Shown in pieces: positions 1 to 10,371 of a DNA stretch of 64,000 bases. This DNA is from Pyxicephalus adspersus. Its lineage: Eukaryota; Chordata; Amphibia; Anura; Pyxicephalidae. Positions within the stretch are counted from its first letter, which is position 1. Each line of letters begins with the position of its first letter. The notes beneath the pieces were generated by a model. The model was not told where the DNA came from, made no database searches, and saw nothing but the letters and a program-made list of their open reading frames with translations. A program made the position numbers and the translations under genes. The DNA lies in assembly GCF_032062135.1 (NCBI RefSeq), contig NC_092859.1:63615994-63679993 (forward strand), written 5' to 3'.

Positions 1-253
1 CACCTTATACTGTGAAAACACATATCAGATTAATTGGTATTAAACTGCATGCTAAATTTCAAGGGGTGAGTAATCTCTGCTGGCACTGCAAAAAAGCAAT
101 TGGCTCGCTATATAATATCTTATGGTTCTGCCTAGCTATTATATCATGTTACCGTGTTTCCCCGATTTTAAAACATCCCCATTAAGTAAGCCACCCCGAT
201 TTTTGAAAAAAAAAATTAAAATAAGACACCCGTTAATAAGACATCTGATCCTG

Positions 254-308
254 CGTGTGTGTCCTTTATGCTGGCTGCAGCGTGTGTGTTCTTGATGCTG
301 GCTGCAGC
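254..308. repeat. Minisatellite at the edge of assembly gap 1
   Basis: Two copies of a unit of about 27 bp (GTGTGTGT, then CTT, then ATGCTGGCTGCAGC) run directly into the gap. The gap probably exists because a longer tandem array collapsed or could not be assembled. Confidence 0.6.
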
Positions 309-1092
309 NNNNNNNNNNNNNNNNNNNNNNNNNNNNNNNNNNNNNNNNNNNNNNNNNNNNNNNNNNNNNNNNNNNNNNNNNNNNNNNNNNNNNNNNNNNN
401 NNNNNNNNNNNNNNNNNNNNNNNNNNNNNNNNNNNNNNNNNNNNNNNNNNNNNNNNNNNNNNNNNNNNNNNNNNNNNNNNNNNNNNNNNNNNNNNNNNNN
501 NNNNNNNNNNNNNNNNNNNNNNNNNNNNNNNNNNNNNNNNNNNNNNNNNNNNNNNNNNNNNNNNNNNNNNNNNNNNNNNNNNNNNNNNNNNNNNNNNNNN
601 NNNNNNNNNNNNNNNNNNNNNNNNNNNNNNNNNNNNNNNNNNNNNNNNNNNNNNNNNNNNNNNNNNNNNNNNNNNNNNNNNNNNNNNNNNNNNNNNNNNN
701 NNNNNNNNNNNNNNNNNNNNNNNNNNNNNNNNNNNNNNNNNNNNNNNNNNNNNNNNNNNNNNNNNNNNNNNNNNNNNNNNNNNNNNNNNNNNNNNNNNNN
801 NNNNNNNNNNNNNNNNNNNNNNNNNNNNNNNNNNNNNNNNNNNNNNNNNNNNNNNNNNNNNNNNNNNNNNNNNNNNNNNNNNNNNNNNNNNNNNNNNNNN
901 NNNNNNNNNNNNNNNNNNNNNNNNNNNNNNNNNNNNNNNNNNNNNNNNNNNNNNNNNNNNNNNNNNNNNNNNNNNNNNNNNNNNNNNNNNNNNNNNNNNN
1001 NNNNNNNNNNNNNNNNNNNNNNNNNNNNNNNNNNNNNNNNNNNNNNNNNNNNNNNNNNNNNNNNNNNNNNNNNNNNNNNNNNNNNNNNNNNN
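309..1092. other. Assembly gap of 784 unknown bases
   Basis: Run of N. Any reading frame across it is an artefact. Confidence 0.99.
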
Positions 1093-1185
1093 AAAAATAA
1101 GACATCCCCTGAAAATAAGACCTAGGGCATATTTTGGCATTTCAAAAAATATAAGAGAGTGCCTTATAATCGGGGAAACAGGGTA

Positions 1186-1729
1186 GGGTATGGTGGAGCT
1201 TCCCACTCGTTGACCTTGGTTCTTATTGTAAAAGACCTGCTAACTTATCTCTTAGGCCTTCTTATTAGGGATTTACCTAAGCCACTGGCGAAAGGGGTTA
1301 CCCCTGTTCTGAATGCAGTGTGCTGTTTGATAACTTTGAAATGGAAGTCACCCACAACCCCATCAGGACTGGACTTATATAAAAGAATTCAAGACGTTAA
1401 ATAAATTGATTACCTTACTGCCAAAATAAATGATTGGTTTGAGTTGGGGGTCTTTAAGGCCTCTATTTCGTTTTAGAATATATTAGACATATGTTGGGTG
1501 TAAATTTCAACTTACCAACTGTATGCATTAAATTTGGAAATGACTCTTGGTTTTGTTACTTCTACCTATGTAATGCAAATATTTTAGAGGGACTTGATAT
1601 TTTGTAGTGTAGTACTAGAAGGTAAGTTGTCACTCTGTTGTGGCATGTTTTTTCCCTTTTTTTTTTTTCCCCTCTTTCTTACTGTTATTGTTTTTAGTTC
1701 TTGTTTATAGTTCTGTATTTATATTTTGT
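1186..1729. other. Gene-free stretch
   Basis: AT-rich DNA with a poly-T tract near 1655. I see no conserved coding similarity or recognisable repeat here. Confidence 0.6.
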
Positions 1730-2881
1730 TTAACCACCTGGGTGTTTCACTGATGTCTGGATTTCTGTACCAGTACACTGTTTTTCATGAATTTTTTTTT
1801 TTTTTAAATTGTAGACCTGTAACTTACAGAAATATGTCTGAACAAGGGTCTAGTAGATATCCTGATTATAATAAAATTTGAAACGCACAATCATGTAAAA
1901 AAAAAAAAAATTCCTTTAATAATAAAATAAATAAAAAACACAAAAATCAAACAATTAAACAAGAATGCATAAATAAATAAAAAATACTGAAAATGCAATA
2001 ATTCGGTATACTGTATAGTAATATACTTTTTTATATTTAGAATATATTTTTCTAAAACACCTCCCTAGTGTGGTAAATTTTAAAACAGAGTCCAACGTCA
2101 CACACCTATAGACAAAACCACATAAATATATTTTGTATTATTTTGTATTGGATTGGATACAGGACTTTGTATTGAATCCAATACAAAATATTTGAATTTC
2201 CCACTACAACCCTTGTCGACGGGCATATGCACTGACATCATCAGAAATCGCAGAGGGACGCATACACAAACGCCTGGTGTTCCAATTCTTTCCGTACTTC
2301 AATGCAAAATGGAAAAAAAAAAATGTTTTGCATGGAAATTTATTTTAGATTGTAGGCTATAATTCTTAGGCATGACTCACCGAAATATGTCCAAAATTTA
2401 TTAATAAACTTTAAAAAAAATTTTTTTATAAAACATAAAACAAAAAAATCTTTAAAAAAAAAATAGTGTATAATGCAATGAAAATGTACAGTAGCTTATA
2501 TAAATATATATATACTACAATTATATAAAGATTTCTTTGTGTTGGACTTAATACAGCTTTTTGTATTGTGTTCAATACAAAGTTATTTGACTCTCCCGCC
2601 CGCAACGACGCTTGAAGCGACGTCACCGGGAAACCCCGGAGATCGTCACTGCACACACCGGATGAAGACAGAAAACAGAACACGTCTCCGGAGGAGCTGC
2701 GGGGACAAGGTAAGTATTTTTTTCAGTTGTAATACGATTGTGATACAATGTTGTATGACAAACGGATTGCACTGTAACGCTTGTTTATATTTTTAGCTAC
2801 CCCGCACCTGGTTCGGGGTAAACAATCATAGCAAGTTTTCTTACCCTGAACCAGTTGCGGGCTAACGGCCCACGTGGTTAA
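1730..2881 (+). mobile_element. TTAA-flanked hairpin element, copy 1 (non-autonomous, piggyBac-like)
   Basis: TTAA occurs at both edges (1730-1733 and 2878-2881). The core begins CCACCTGGGTG and ends in the reverse complement of CCACGTGGGCCG, giving a short imperfect terminal inverted repeat. Precise TTAA duplication is the hallmark of piggyBac-type transposition. No transposase is encoded. The first 450 bp match the first 450 bp of the copy at 35953-37046, and the last 640 bp match the inverted copy at 60607. The right end carries an inverted pair of CGGGGTAA/TTACCC blocks. A splice-donor-like AAGGTAAGT lies near 2708. The open frames here are not conserved between copies. Confidence 0.75.
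2138..2190. repeat. Palindrome TTTTGTATTGGATT...AATCCAATACAAAA
   Basis: Single copy of a hairpin with arms of about 20 bp inside TTAA element copy 1. The same hairpin is triplicated with 96-bp spacing in the copy at 36321-36560. Confidence 0.7.
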
Positions 2882-3234
2882 AAAAAACTCTTACAAATTT
2901 ACATAAAAAAGTGATAAGAATCAAATTTGTTCGATCCTTTGCACATAACGTATTTTTAATCAATATTACTCGGCATCCAATCAAGGACCAAAAATCTATT
3001 GCTCACCATTATTTGGCTGTTCACATTTCCTAATAAGTGATAATTTTATCAAATCAGAAAATCTGGCCATGTGTAGTAGACCTGGCATGGTCATTTCTCA
3101 CTTTCTGCTTATCGGTTCCCTGCTTTGTCTATTGCTAACTCTAACACAGGTTGTGAGTGGGGCTTCCCGCACTTTCAGTTTTTCAAACATTGGGGTTTCA
3201 CCTTTGCCAATCTAGCTTTTTTTTTCCATTTGTT

Positions 3235-3285
<51 letters not shown>

Positions 3286-4060
3286 TAGAAGGTTACAGAA
3301 TGTGTTGCAGAGAACACCTGTTGGGTGTTCCAAACCTCCAAATCCTATTGAAGGCATCAATTTAGTCAAATGCTGCTAAATGCGTACTACAGAAACAACA
3401 ACTAGGGCAGAATAGATTAATATTTTAAGTTGGAATATGGCATGAGGCTGGAGCACTCACAAAAAGTCCATGTAATAATGAGGGACAATGCAAGATACAT
3501 GAAAACAGTGCCTGGTGGAAACAAATACATGGACCCCTGTAGATTGTAATGTCTGCTGTATTTCTTTAGGGTTTCTTCACTGCAGTGTATCATTTTATTA
3601 AATAAAGATACAATCTATATAGTCAAAATAGTAGTAGTAGTAGTACCATAGCAAGTTGCAATGGTACCCAGCAAGAAGCATCTCAGTTGATTGGTGGCTG
3701 TCAATGACAGTATGCTAAATGCAGTAGTTAATGCTAATGTACACATCAGACTGCATTCCCATTGGCTGGATTGTTTAGGGGCAGAACCCCCATTCAGAAC
3801 ATGATAGACAAACCAATGAGAACCTTTTCAACCTCTTGGAAGTTTGCTGCTTGTGCACATCCACATCAGTTAGCAAACTTGATGAGAACTGAACACCTTG
3901 GATTAGCTAACTTGCAGTGAACCCAGACCTAGCCATAATCATTACCCTTGACACTTTCCATATTTGAAAATAATTGTATAGAGAGGTATTATAAGAGAGA
4001 GGTAATTCAAGAGGATATGTAATCCTAGAGTGGTGCCCAGCCTTAGGTTATACACAAATG
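2882..4060. other. Gene-free stretch
   Basis: AT-rich DNA with a (TA)n tract at 3239-3284 and a short GTA repeat near 3635. A segment at about 3466-3490 resembles part of the foldback at 4061-4209, so both may belong to one old repeat. No coding similarity is recognised. Confidence 0.5.
3239..3284. repeat. (TA)n microsatellite
   Basis: Pure alternating TA for about 46 bp. Confidence 0.95.
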
Positions 4061-4209
4061 AAAGAAGAGGAGAAGTAAAGAAGGCTTTTTGAAGGGCATG
4101 TAATAATAGGTGACAATGCAGTACTTTATTAAAAAACTAAACAAAGTACTGCATTGTCAGCTATTATTACATGCCTTTCAAAAAGCCTTCTTTGCTTCTC
4201 CTCTTCTTT
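4061..4209. repeat. 67-bp-arm foldback (stem-loop)
   Basis: Left arm 4061-4127 and right arm 4143-4209 are reverse complements with only 3 mismatches in 67 bp, separated by a 15-bp loop. Transcribed from either strand it would form a long near-perfect hairpin. It could be a young foldback MITE or a template for small RNA. No terminal repeats or target duplication were confirmed. Confidence 0.85.
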
Positions 4210-6554
4210 TTCTTTCCATATTTGACAATGACAAGTCAGCCCCTGCTAAGGAACGGGGAACACCTTGGAATATTTTTCTCTGCAACATTTCATCTGGTAT
4301 TCGCTTTCAAAAGACCAGGAAAGGATTACAGCCCCTTCCATGTAATCACCATAGTAACTACTGTACTAAGAAATTAGTAGCTTGTATTGGTAGTTTGCAC
4401 ATGCAGGGCCATTGCAGAAACCTCTGTTGGGTTAGCACAATTTTATTTAATATTAATTATGTCTCACCAACAATAATGCTTTATCAGTATATACTGGTAT
4501 ATGTATACCATATATGAGGTCATCCTAAAGGAATGCAGCATATCCTGTAACTGGTATCCTTTTAAGGTAAAATGCTGGTTTAAGGTATGATCATTGGTCA
4601 GTACTGGTCAAACACTGGTCATTGTCTCAGTTTCCTGGATAGTTAAAAACACAGTGCCATGCTTATTAACTAGTCTTGACCAGAAGTAACTGTATGCAAC
4701 ATGTTTTTTGATCATCTGCCAAGCCATTAATTTGGAAGACTCCTAGGATGATGAATGCAACTCACTTCCGCAGCTAAGTATTTTTGTTATATCTAAGTCT
4801 TTGTAACTGCATTGTTTTATCTATCTGTCTTTATTATTAAATAGTATAATCTTTCAAGTCTGTGTGTGTATCTCTCTTTGTACACTTCAAATTCAACCCA
4901 TCAATATTTGCATAAACTGTCACAAATTATATCCGTGACATAACAACCTCACACTTTCTTTTAAAAATAATTATATGGAAATGCCTTTGAGGATCGGTCT
5001 TAGCAGGTCACATTTATTAAAGCATTAAAAACAGGTACTGCTGGTGAAATTTTCAGTCTGAACACCAACATATATTAATCGTTCAGAAAACAGGATGATG
5101 CTGACAGGCTGTAAAGAAACAAAAACCTTTCTTCCATGCCAGGATATTTACTGCAATCATTAACTTCAGGATCTATAAGGAACTACTGAGCTATAAAAAG
5201 ACAATGCTATATGAAATAAAACCGGAGTACAGAGCTGTGAAGTTTCATATATATCTTCATAAATACAGAACACCAGTGCATATGGCCTTAAACAAAAATA
5301 TCATAATACTATTTTACCTCCATAACAGACTGAGAAAAGTAGACTTCCTGCCCTTAATATTCTACCACAGATTCCTCTAAAGCCCATACTTGCAAAATAT
5401 ATATATATTTTTTTCAAAATGTAGTTCTAATTGGTCAATGTGCTCTGTGTGACATTCCTCCAATTGAACAAACTTCACCTAGCACAATATAATGGACTTT
5501 AAGGGTACATCTGCAAGACTCCAAATGTCCAAGGTACTTGGTTTCCAAGAATACTGTATTTATTGTGTTCAAGATTTGTTTGCACTTTACAGATTTCAGG
5601 CAAGTTGTTCATGGTACTTTTTTAAGGCCTTTATTGTTAGGACATTTTACTAAACTACTCTGCATTAGTACAGTTTGGACCTAGAAGGTGGAAGACTTTT
5701 AAACCTTGGTCCTGAAAATAATTGTTAGTGCGATTGCAAAAAAATGAGAAGTCAACAAAATCAACAACAATATTTCTGAGACTTTTACGATCCACTTTCA
5801 ACATTTCTAATTTTCTGCCCATCACTCTGCACTGTTTTCTGTTGAAGTGCATACCCGTGTTAATAAGAAGTTTTTAAGTGGATTGGTGATCCTAAACCTG
5901 AGCCTGATCTGGTCTGCCTGATCTCTTTCTAGTATTAATGCCCTGGATAACTTATTGATTGTTTGTTACACTTATCAGCATTTTTTTTAATCAAATGGCA
6001 CCCTGTGATTTGTCTACCTCTCTGAAATATGTAAATTATGTAGGCTTTTGTAGGTAGGACATGTGCCTAATAAAATCTTTGTACTTTATTGAGTAATCAT
6101 TTAACAAAACTAGGCAGAGTTCTCCTGCACTAGACCTTGGCTAACACAGTTTCTCTATCCTGGAGTACGGTTGGGGGTTAAAAATCATAACATAAGGTAT
6201 CAGCAGTGTCTCAGTACCCAACAGGTTTCCTCAGGGGATTGATAGACCTTAAGAAATACTTAACAGTATAATGTGCAAAGCACAATAACATCCACTTATA
6301 TGTTAATCTGTTCAATATATAGTTATACCATGAAAGGGTAAGTCAAATAAATATACTATTTGAATATATAAAAGTAAAAAGACTGACTTACTTAATACAT
6401 TGCTGATGATTTGAGCTTGGGAAACATAAAAGAAAAGAAAATGCTGCCTATTAGTCAGAAGCAGAGATCCTAATGAAGAGAATAACCAAGTAGTGTTAGA
6501 CGTGCTACAAAAGTAAAAGGTATAAATAAAATCCTAGTCAAAGGGCTAGATATG
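4210..6554. other. Gene-free stretch
   Basis: AT-rich DNA. I recognise no protein domain, RNA gene or well-defined repeat. The short open frames have low-complexity translations without motifs. Confidence 0.5.
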
Positions 6555-6700
6555 CACAACATAATTATCATAATTATTGTTCAAAAGAGTAATGTATGAA
6601 AAATTAAACAATTGAAATACTGATATTATAAGTAAACAATTAGATAAATATTGTTCCTTGTATAATTATAACTGGTATATTGTGGTTCTGGCTTAGTATG
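6555..6700. repeat. Left member of an inverted repeat pair with 11667-11822
   Basis: This segment is the reverse complement of about 11667-11822, with indels and substitutions. Both copies contain a block reading TTCAAAAGAGTAAT or its complement, and both end at GGCTTAGTATGTTAA. PLE insertions often carry terminal repeats in direct or inverted orientation, which is the likely origin. Confidence 0.6.
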
Positions 6701-6743
6701 TTAACCCCCCCTAGCTGTAATCCCCAGTGTGAGTCGAGGTCAG
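6701..6743 (+). mobile_element. piggyBac 5' end fragment
   Basis: TTAACCCCCCCTAGC followed by TGTAATCCCCAGTGTGAGTC closely matches the 5' end of the piggyBac at 48242. Only about 43 bp remain before the CR1 LINE 3' end begins. A matching piggyBac 3' end lies at 10346-10371. Confidence 0.7.
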
Positions 6744-8143
6744 ATAAAAAAAAAAAACCCTATAGGGGTTGGTCCAGAGGAAAGCAAAGAAAAAAAACTT
6801 GGTACAATTTTCTTCAACAGGGGAAAAAAATTCCTTCCTGATTCCATTAGGCAATCAGATATTCCCTGGATCAACAGTCACTGTTATTTTTACTTTAAAG
6901 CCTTAATACCCAGTTATATTCTGTGCTTCTAGAAAAGCATCCAGCTTTTTTTCCAAAGTAATCTATAGAATTTGCTGAAACTGCTCTCTGAGGGAGCTGA
7001 TTCCACATTTTCACCGATCTTACAGAGAAGAATCCCTTCCTTCTCCAGAGCTTAAACTTCTTTTCCTCCAGACGCAAAGAGTGCCCTCTTGTTCTTTGTA
7101 ATGATCCCAAAGTAAATAATTGGGAAGAGAGTTCTCCATATGGACCATTTATATATTTATACAGGGTGATCATATCCCCCTCAAACGTCTCTTCTCAAGA
7201 GAGAATACATTCAGTTCAGCTAATCTCTTCTCATAGCTGAGCTCCTCCATTCCTTTTGTTAATTCAGTTGCCCTTCTCTGCCCTCTCCAAGTCCACAATG
7301 TCCTCTTTGTGAACTGGTGCCCAAAACTGGACTGCATATTCCAGATGTGGTCTGACCAATGCTTTGTACAGGGGCAGGATTATGTCTCCATCTCTGAAGT
7401 CTATTCATTTTTTAATACAACAAAGTACTCTGCTAGCTTTGGATATTGCATCTTGGCATTGTATGCTGTTATTAAGTCTATGATCTACCAGAACCTCCAG
7501 ATCCTTTTCCATTTCTGACTCCCCCAATGTATTCCCCCTAGACAGTATGAAGCATGCATGTTATTAGCTCCCAAGTGCATAACTTTACATGTATCTATAT
7601 TAAATGTCATTTGCCACTTGGCTGCCCAAGCAAACAGTACATCCAGGTCTGCTTGTAGATTATAGACATTCTGTATGCACCTAGTTCCATTACATAGTTG
7701 GGTGTCATCTGCAAACACAGAAATGATACTTTTAATCCCAAACTCTATCATTTATAAAGATGTTAAACAGTAAAGGTCCCAACACTGAACCCAGGGGTAC
7801 ACCACTAATAACCTTAGATCATTCAGAGTATGAATCATTATCTACAACTCTCTAGATGCAGTATTTAGGCCAGTTCTCTTTTTACAGATTGACTTTTCTA
7901 AACCTATTGACCCTAACTTGCAAATTAACCATCTGTGGCGTACAGTGTCAAATACTTTAGCAAAGTCAAAGTACACTATAAAAATGACTGTTGATCCAGG
8001 GAACATCCGATTGCCTCATGGAATCACAAAGTACACTATATTATTTTATGTGCTTATGTTCTATGTGCTCCTTTATCAAACTCTCTAGGACCTTTCCAAA
8101 TATGGACGTTAAACTAACCGGTCTGTAGTTACCTAGTAATGTA
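6744..8143 (-). pseudogene. CR1-clade LINE, reverse transcriptase part and 3' UTR (fragment)
   Basis: Reading down the minus strand from 8143, the translation starts with NYRPVSLTS-like residues of the RT N-terminal region. It then shows a degenerate GVP-type motif near 7790 and the catalytic box FADDTQL near 7700. Next come LQADLDVLFAWAAKWQMTF and later RGHSLRL...FFSVR...MWNQLP, a C-terminal signature of CR1/L2 RTs. A 3' UTR with the AGGAAGGAATTTTTTCCCCT block follows. The frame is broken by stops and indels. The upstream ORF1/endonuclease part of a CR1 is at 9744-10345 on the same strand, so one LINE copy was probably split by the material at 8144-9743. Confidence 0.8.
7981..8026 (+). repeat. 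46-bp insertion of CR1 3' UTR sequence with a 14-bp direct duplication
   Basis: The 14-mer CAAAGTACACTATA occurs at 7967-7980 and again at 8027-8040. Between the copies lies a 46-bp piece matching, on the opposite strand to the host LINE, the CR1 3' UTR block (GTTGATCCAGGGAA...GATTGCCT). This looks like a minute retroposed LINE tail with its target duplication. Confidence 0.55.
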
Positions 8144-9259
8144 TTACAGATACAGAACATGTCACAGCTCCTCTAGGGCTGCGGGAGCAATCAGGGAAGC
8201 AGAGCTGTCAGCATAGCAGAGCTCCGCTGACTGCTCTGCTCCCTGATTGGCTGAGGAAAGGGAAACCCTGATGATGCTTGAGCTGTCATCAGGGTTTCCT
8301 ATTTCTCAGCCAATCACAGAGCACTAGAGATGAATGGGCAAAAGGCTCCCCATTCATGTCTAGTGCTGAATGGCTGAGAAACGTAAAACCCCAGCCAATC
8401 GCAGAGCACTAGGGGTGAATAGAGAGCCTTGTCCTCATTTAACCCCTAGTGCCCTGCGATCGCTCACTGTCAGGAGGAGTCCCAGGGCTGTGCTCATTGC
8501 AACCCTGGGAATCATCCTGTCATTGAGATAACCTGTAAAAAAAAAAAGTTTAGTTACACAAACACACACACATTTAATAAAATAATTTAACATTAAAGCC
8601 TTGTCTATTTTTACATATATTTTAACCCTTTCAGGGAATGAGTAAGGGGTTTTATGTACCCCTGTACTCATTCCCCAGGGTGGGGTGGTGGAGATCTGGG
8701 AGTCTCCTTATTAAAGGGGGCTTCCAGAGTCCAAAATCCTGCTAAAAACATTTATAAAAGCCCCCATTGTTTTCAATGGAAGCTTTCATAAAAGCTTAAA
8801 AACACTTGAAAAAGCCTCCATTGAGTTCAATAAAAGCGTTTTCAAGCGTTTTCCCGCGTTTTAAATTTTTAAACTTTGCAAGCAACGTTTAAGATAATGC
8901 TCAAAAACGTGCCTGAAGGAAACGTCCTGGTGTAGATTAGCCTATTGGAATGCATGGGAATGCGATACATAGAGGCTTGTCCGGCAGTGAGTTAGCCGGG
9001 TGAGGGGATCTCATGTAAGATCCGCCCATCCGGGAGAAGCCTGTGGGAGAGGAAAGAAGGGGGAGGGGGGTATAGTGGTGTTACCTGCCAGGCTGGCCCA
9101 TTGTCTCAGAGACACACAGATATTATGTGTTGGGCAAAGCGAGTCCGTTCAATAGAATTGGCTCATGCAAGGAGAAAAGTAAAGCGGGCGGAGATATGGG
9201 AATCTCCATTCACTTGCTTAAGGGTGCATCGGTCATTAGGCCGATGCCCCCATCCCCGC
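8144..9259. repeat. Unclassified repeat with internal inverted repeats
   Basis: A moderately GC-rich segment with several CAAT-type palindromic pairs. The clearest pairs about 8243-8273 with 8286-8317 (GATTGGCTGAG... against ...CTCAGCCAATC). A run of AAAGCxTTT-type words follows at 8750-8900. It separates the two CR1 halves. I could not define its termini or assign a family; minus-strand text near 9260 may still belong to the adjoining PLE. Confidence 0.4.
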
Positions 9260-9743
9260 ATGTCGGATAGTAGGCAAGGACACTTGAAGAGGGAGATAGA
9301 GGAGGGGGCGGGGGGGAAAGAACGAGGGCTTTAGCGTCAAGTTTAAAGTTCTGTTCTGATGTACAGTTGCATTTGATCCGGAGCATTTGACCGTAGGGAA
9401 TACTTTTGACCAGAGGTTGTGGGTGAGTGCTCTTGGCATGTAGTATAGTATTTCCTGCCGTCTCCTTTCTATAAAGGGATGTTTGAATGAACAGATCATC
9501 CGAGATGGTAATTTTTAGGTCTAAAAAGGGAATGTTGGTGGGGTATGAGCAGAAAGTAAATTTGAGGCTATAGTTGTTTATCTAAAGTGATTGGTAGAGA
9601 TCTTTTACCAAATGATGTGGGCCTGTCCAGATAATCAAAATATCATCAATGTAACAGGTCCAAAGCTTAATGTGAGGAAGGAGGGGGGAAAATTTGATGT
9701 CAGAGAATACATTATTTTCCCAATGGCCTAGGTATAAACTGGC
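9260..9743 (-). pseudogene. Penelope-like element RT fragment (YIDD intact)
   Basis: Minus-strand translation from 9743 gives LYLGHWENN followed by CYIDDILIIWTGPHHLV. These are the Penelope-clade RT residues around the catalytic YIDD. Further down are NIPFLDLKITISD, ...LLYRKETAGNTILHAKSTHP-like residues and SIPYGQMLRIK, which are typical of the region after the palm. The upstream RT half and the GIY-YIG domain are absent. It abuts a CR1 fragment at 9744. It is a different copy from the PLE at 10372-11590, because both contain the YIDD region. Confidence 0.75.
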
Positions 9744-10345
9744 GTATTAAATTCACAAATTTCCTCTCTTTTGCTTTTCCTATAGTGCCATTACTCCAGT
9801 CAATGTCAGGGAAGTTGAAATCTCTCATGATTAAAACACTTCCAGTTTTTGCTGCTTGTTCTATTTGTGCTAGTAGTTGATTCTCTATTTCTTCCTTAGC
9901 ACTGGGGGGCCTATAGCAGACTCCAATAATTAATTGTTATCCAATCCCACATTCAACTCCCATAATGCCCCCATAAAATGCCTCAACCTCATTGCTTGTT
10001 CTATCCACAATTTCCTCTTTCACATTCATTTTCAGATCACTTCTCACATACAGACACCACCGCCCTTTCGTTTGACTCTGTCTTTACGAAAGAGAGTATA
10101 ACCCCAATGAAAAGTCAGCCCAGTGCTCTATGAACCCAAACCCTTCCCTTCTACACCAGGACCTAAGCCATGCGTTTAGCTGTCTCAGCTTCCTCTGCCT
10201 GGCTTGCGCATGGCACAGGCAATAATCCAGAGAACATAGCCTTGGAGGCCCTTTTCTTCAACTTGAAACCTAGTTCCCTAAACTGATTTTTAAGGATCTT
10301 CCATCTATATTGTCATTGGTTCCAACATGGACCAAGACAGCTGGG
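9744..10345 (-). pseudogene. CR1-clade LINE, ORF1 esterase end and APE endonuclease (fragment)
   Basis: On the minus strand near 10325 the translation reads VHVGTND followed by FRELGFKLKKRASKVMFSG, matching the SGNH-esterase-type domain of CR1 ORF1. Next come RKDRVKRKGGGVCLYVRSDL and IGVCYRPP near 9930, then RDFNFPDIDWSNG near 9820, which are apurinic-type endonuclease motifs. Here the usual glycine before DFN is arginine. Frameshifts and stops are present. The piece ends at the PLE junction at 9743 and resumes as RT at 8143. Confidence 0.75.
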
Positions 10346-10371
10346 ACAGAATTAGAACGCTAGGGGGGTAA
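10346..10371 (+). mobile_element. piggyBac 3' end fragment
   Basis: ACAGAATTAGAACGCTAGGG followed by a G run and TAA matches the 3' terminus of the piggyBac copies at 42846 (inverted) and about 51475-51502. With the 5' end at 6701 it brackets the two CR1 fragments in the correct relative orientation. Confidence 0.65.

Larger units (their letters stand above)
150..1185. mobile_element. TIR DNA transposon (MITE-like), interrupted by an assembly gap
   Basis: The left end begins TACCGTGTTTCCCCGAT and the reverse complement of the right end begins TACCCTGTTTCCCCGAT, so the two ends form a terminal inverted repeat of about 25 bp with scattered mismatches. Both ends carry TA, which fits a TA target duplication as in Tc1/mariner-like elements. 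Subterminal repeats of the type AATAAGACA occur on both sides. No transposase is visible. The interior is mostly the gap at 309-1092, so an autonomous copy cannot be excluded. The superfamily assignment is inference. Confidence 0.6.

Noticed and set aside
139..1206. Long open frames across 139-1206 on both strands
   Set aside because: They consist mostly of unknown bases in the gap at 309-1092.
9101..9334. 77-codon plus-strand frame at 9101
   Set aside because: It lies partly antisense to PLE-derived sequence and has no domain.
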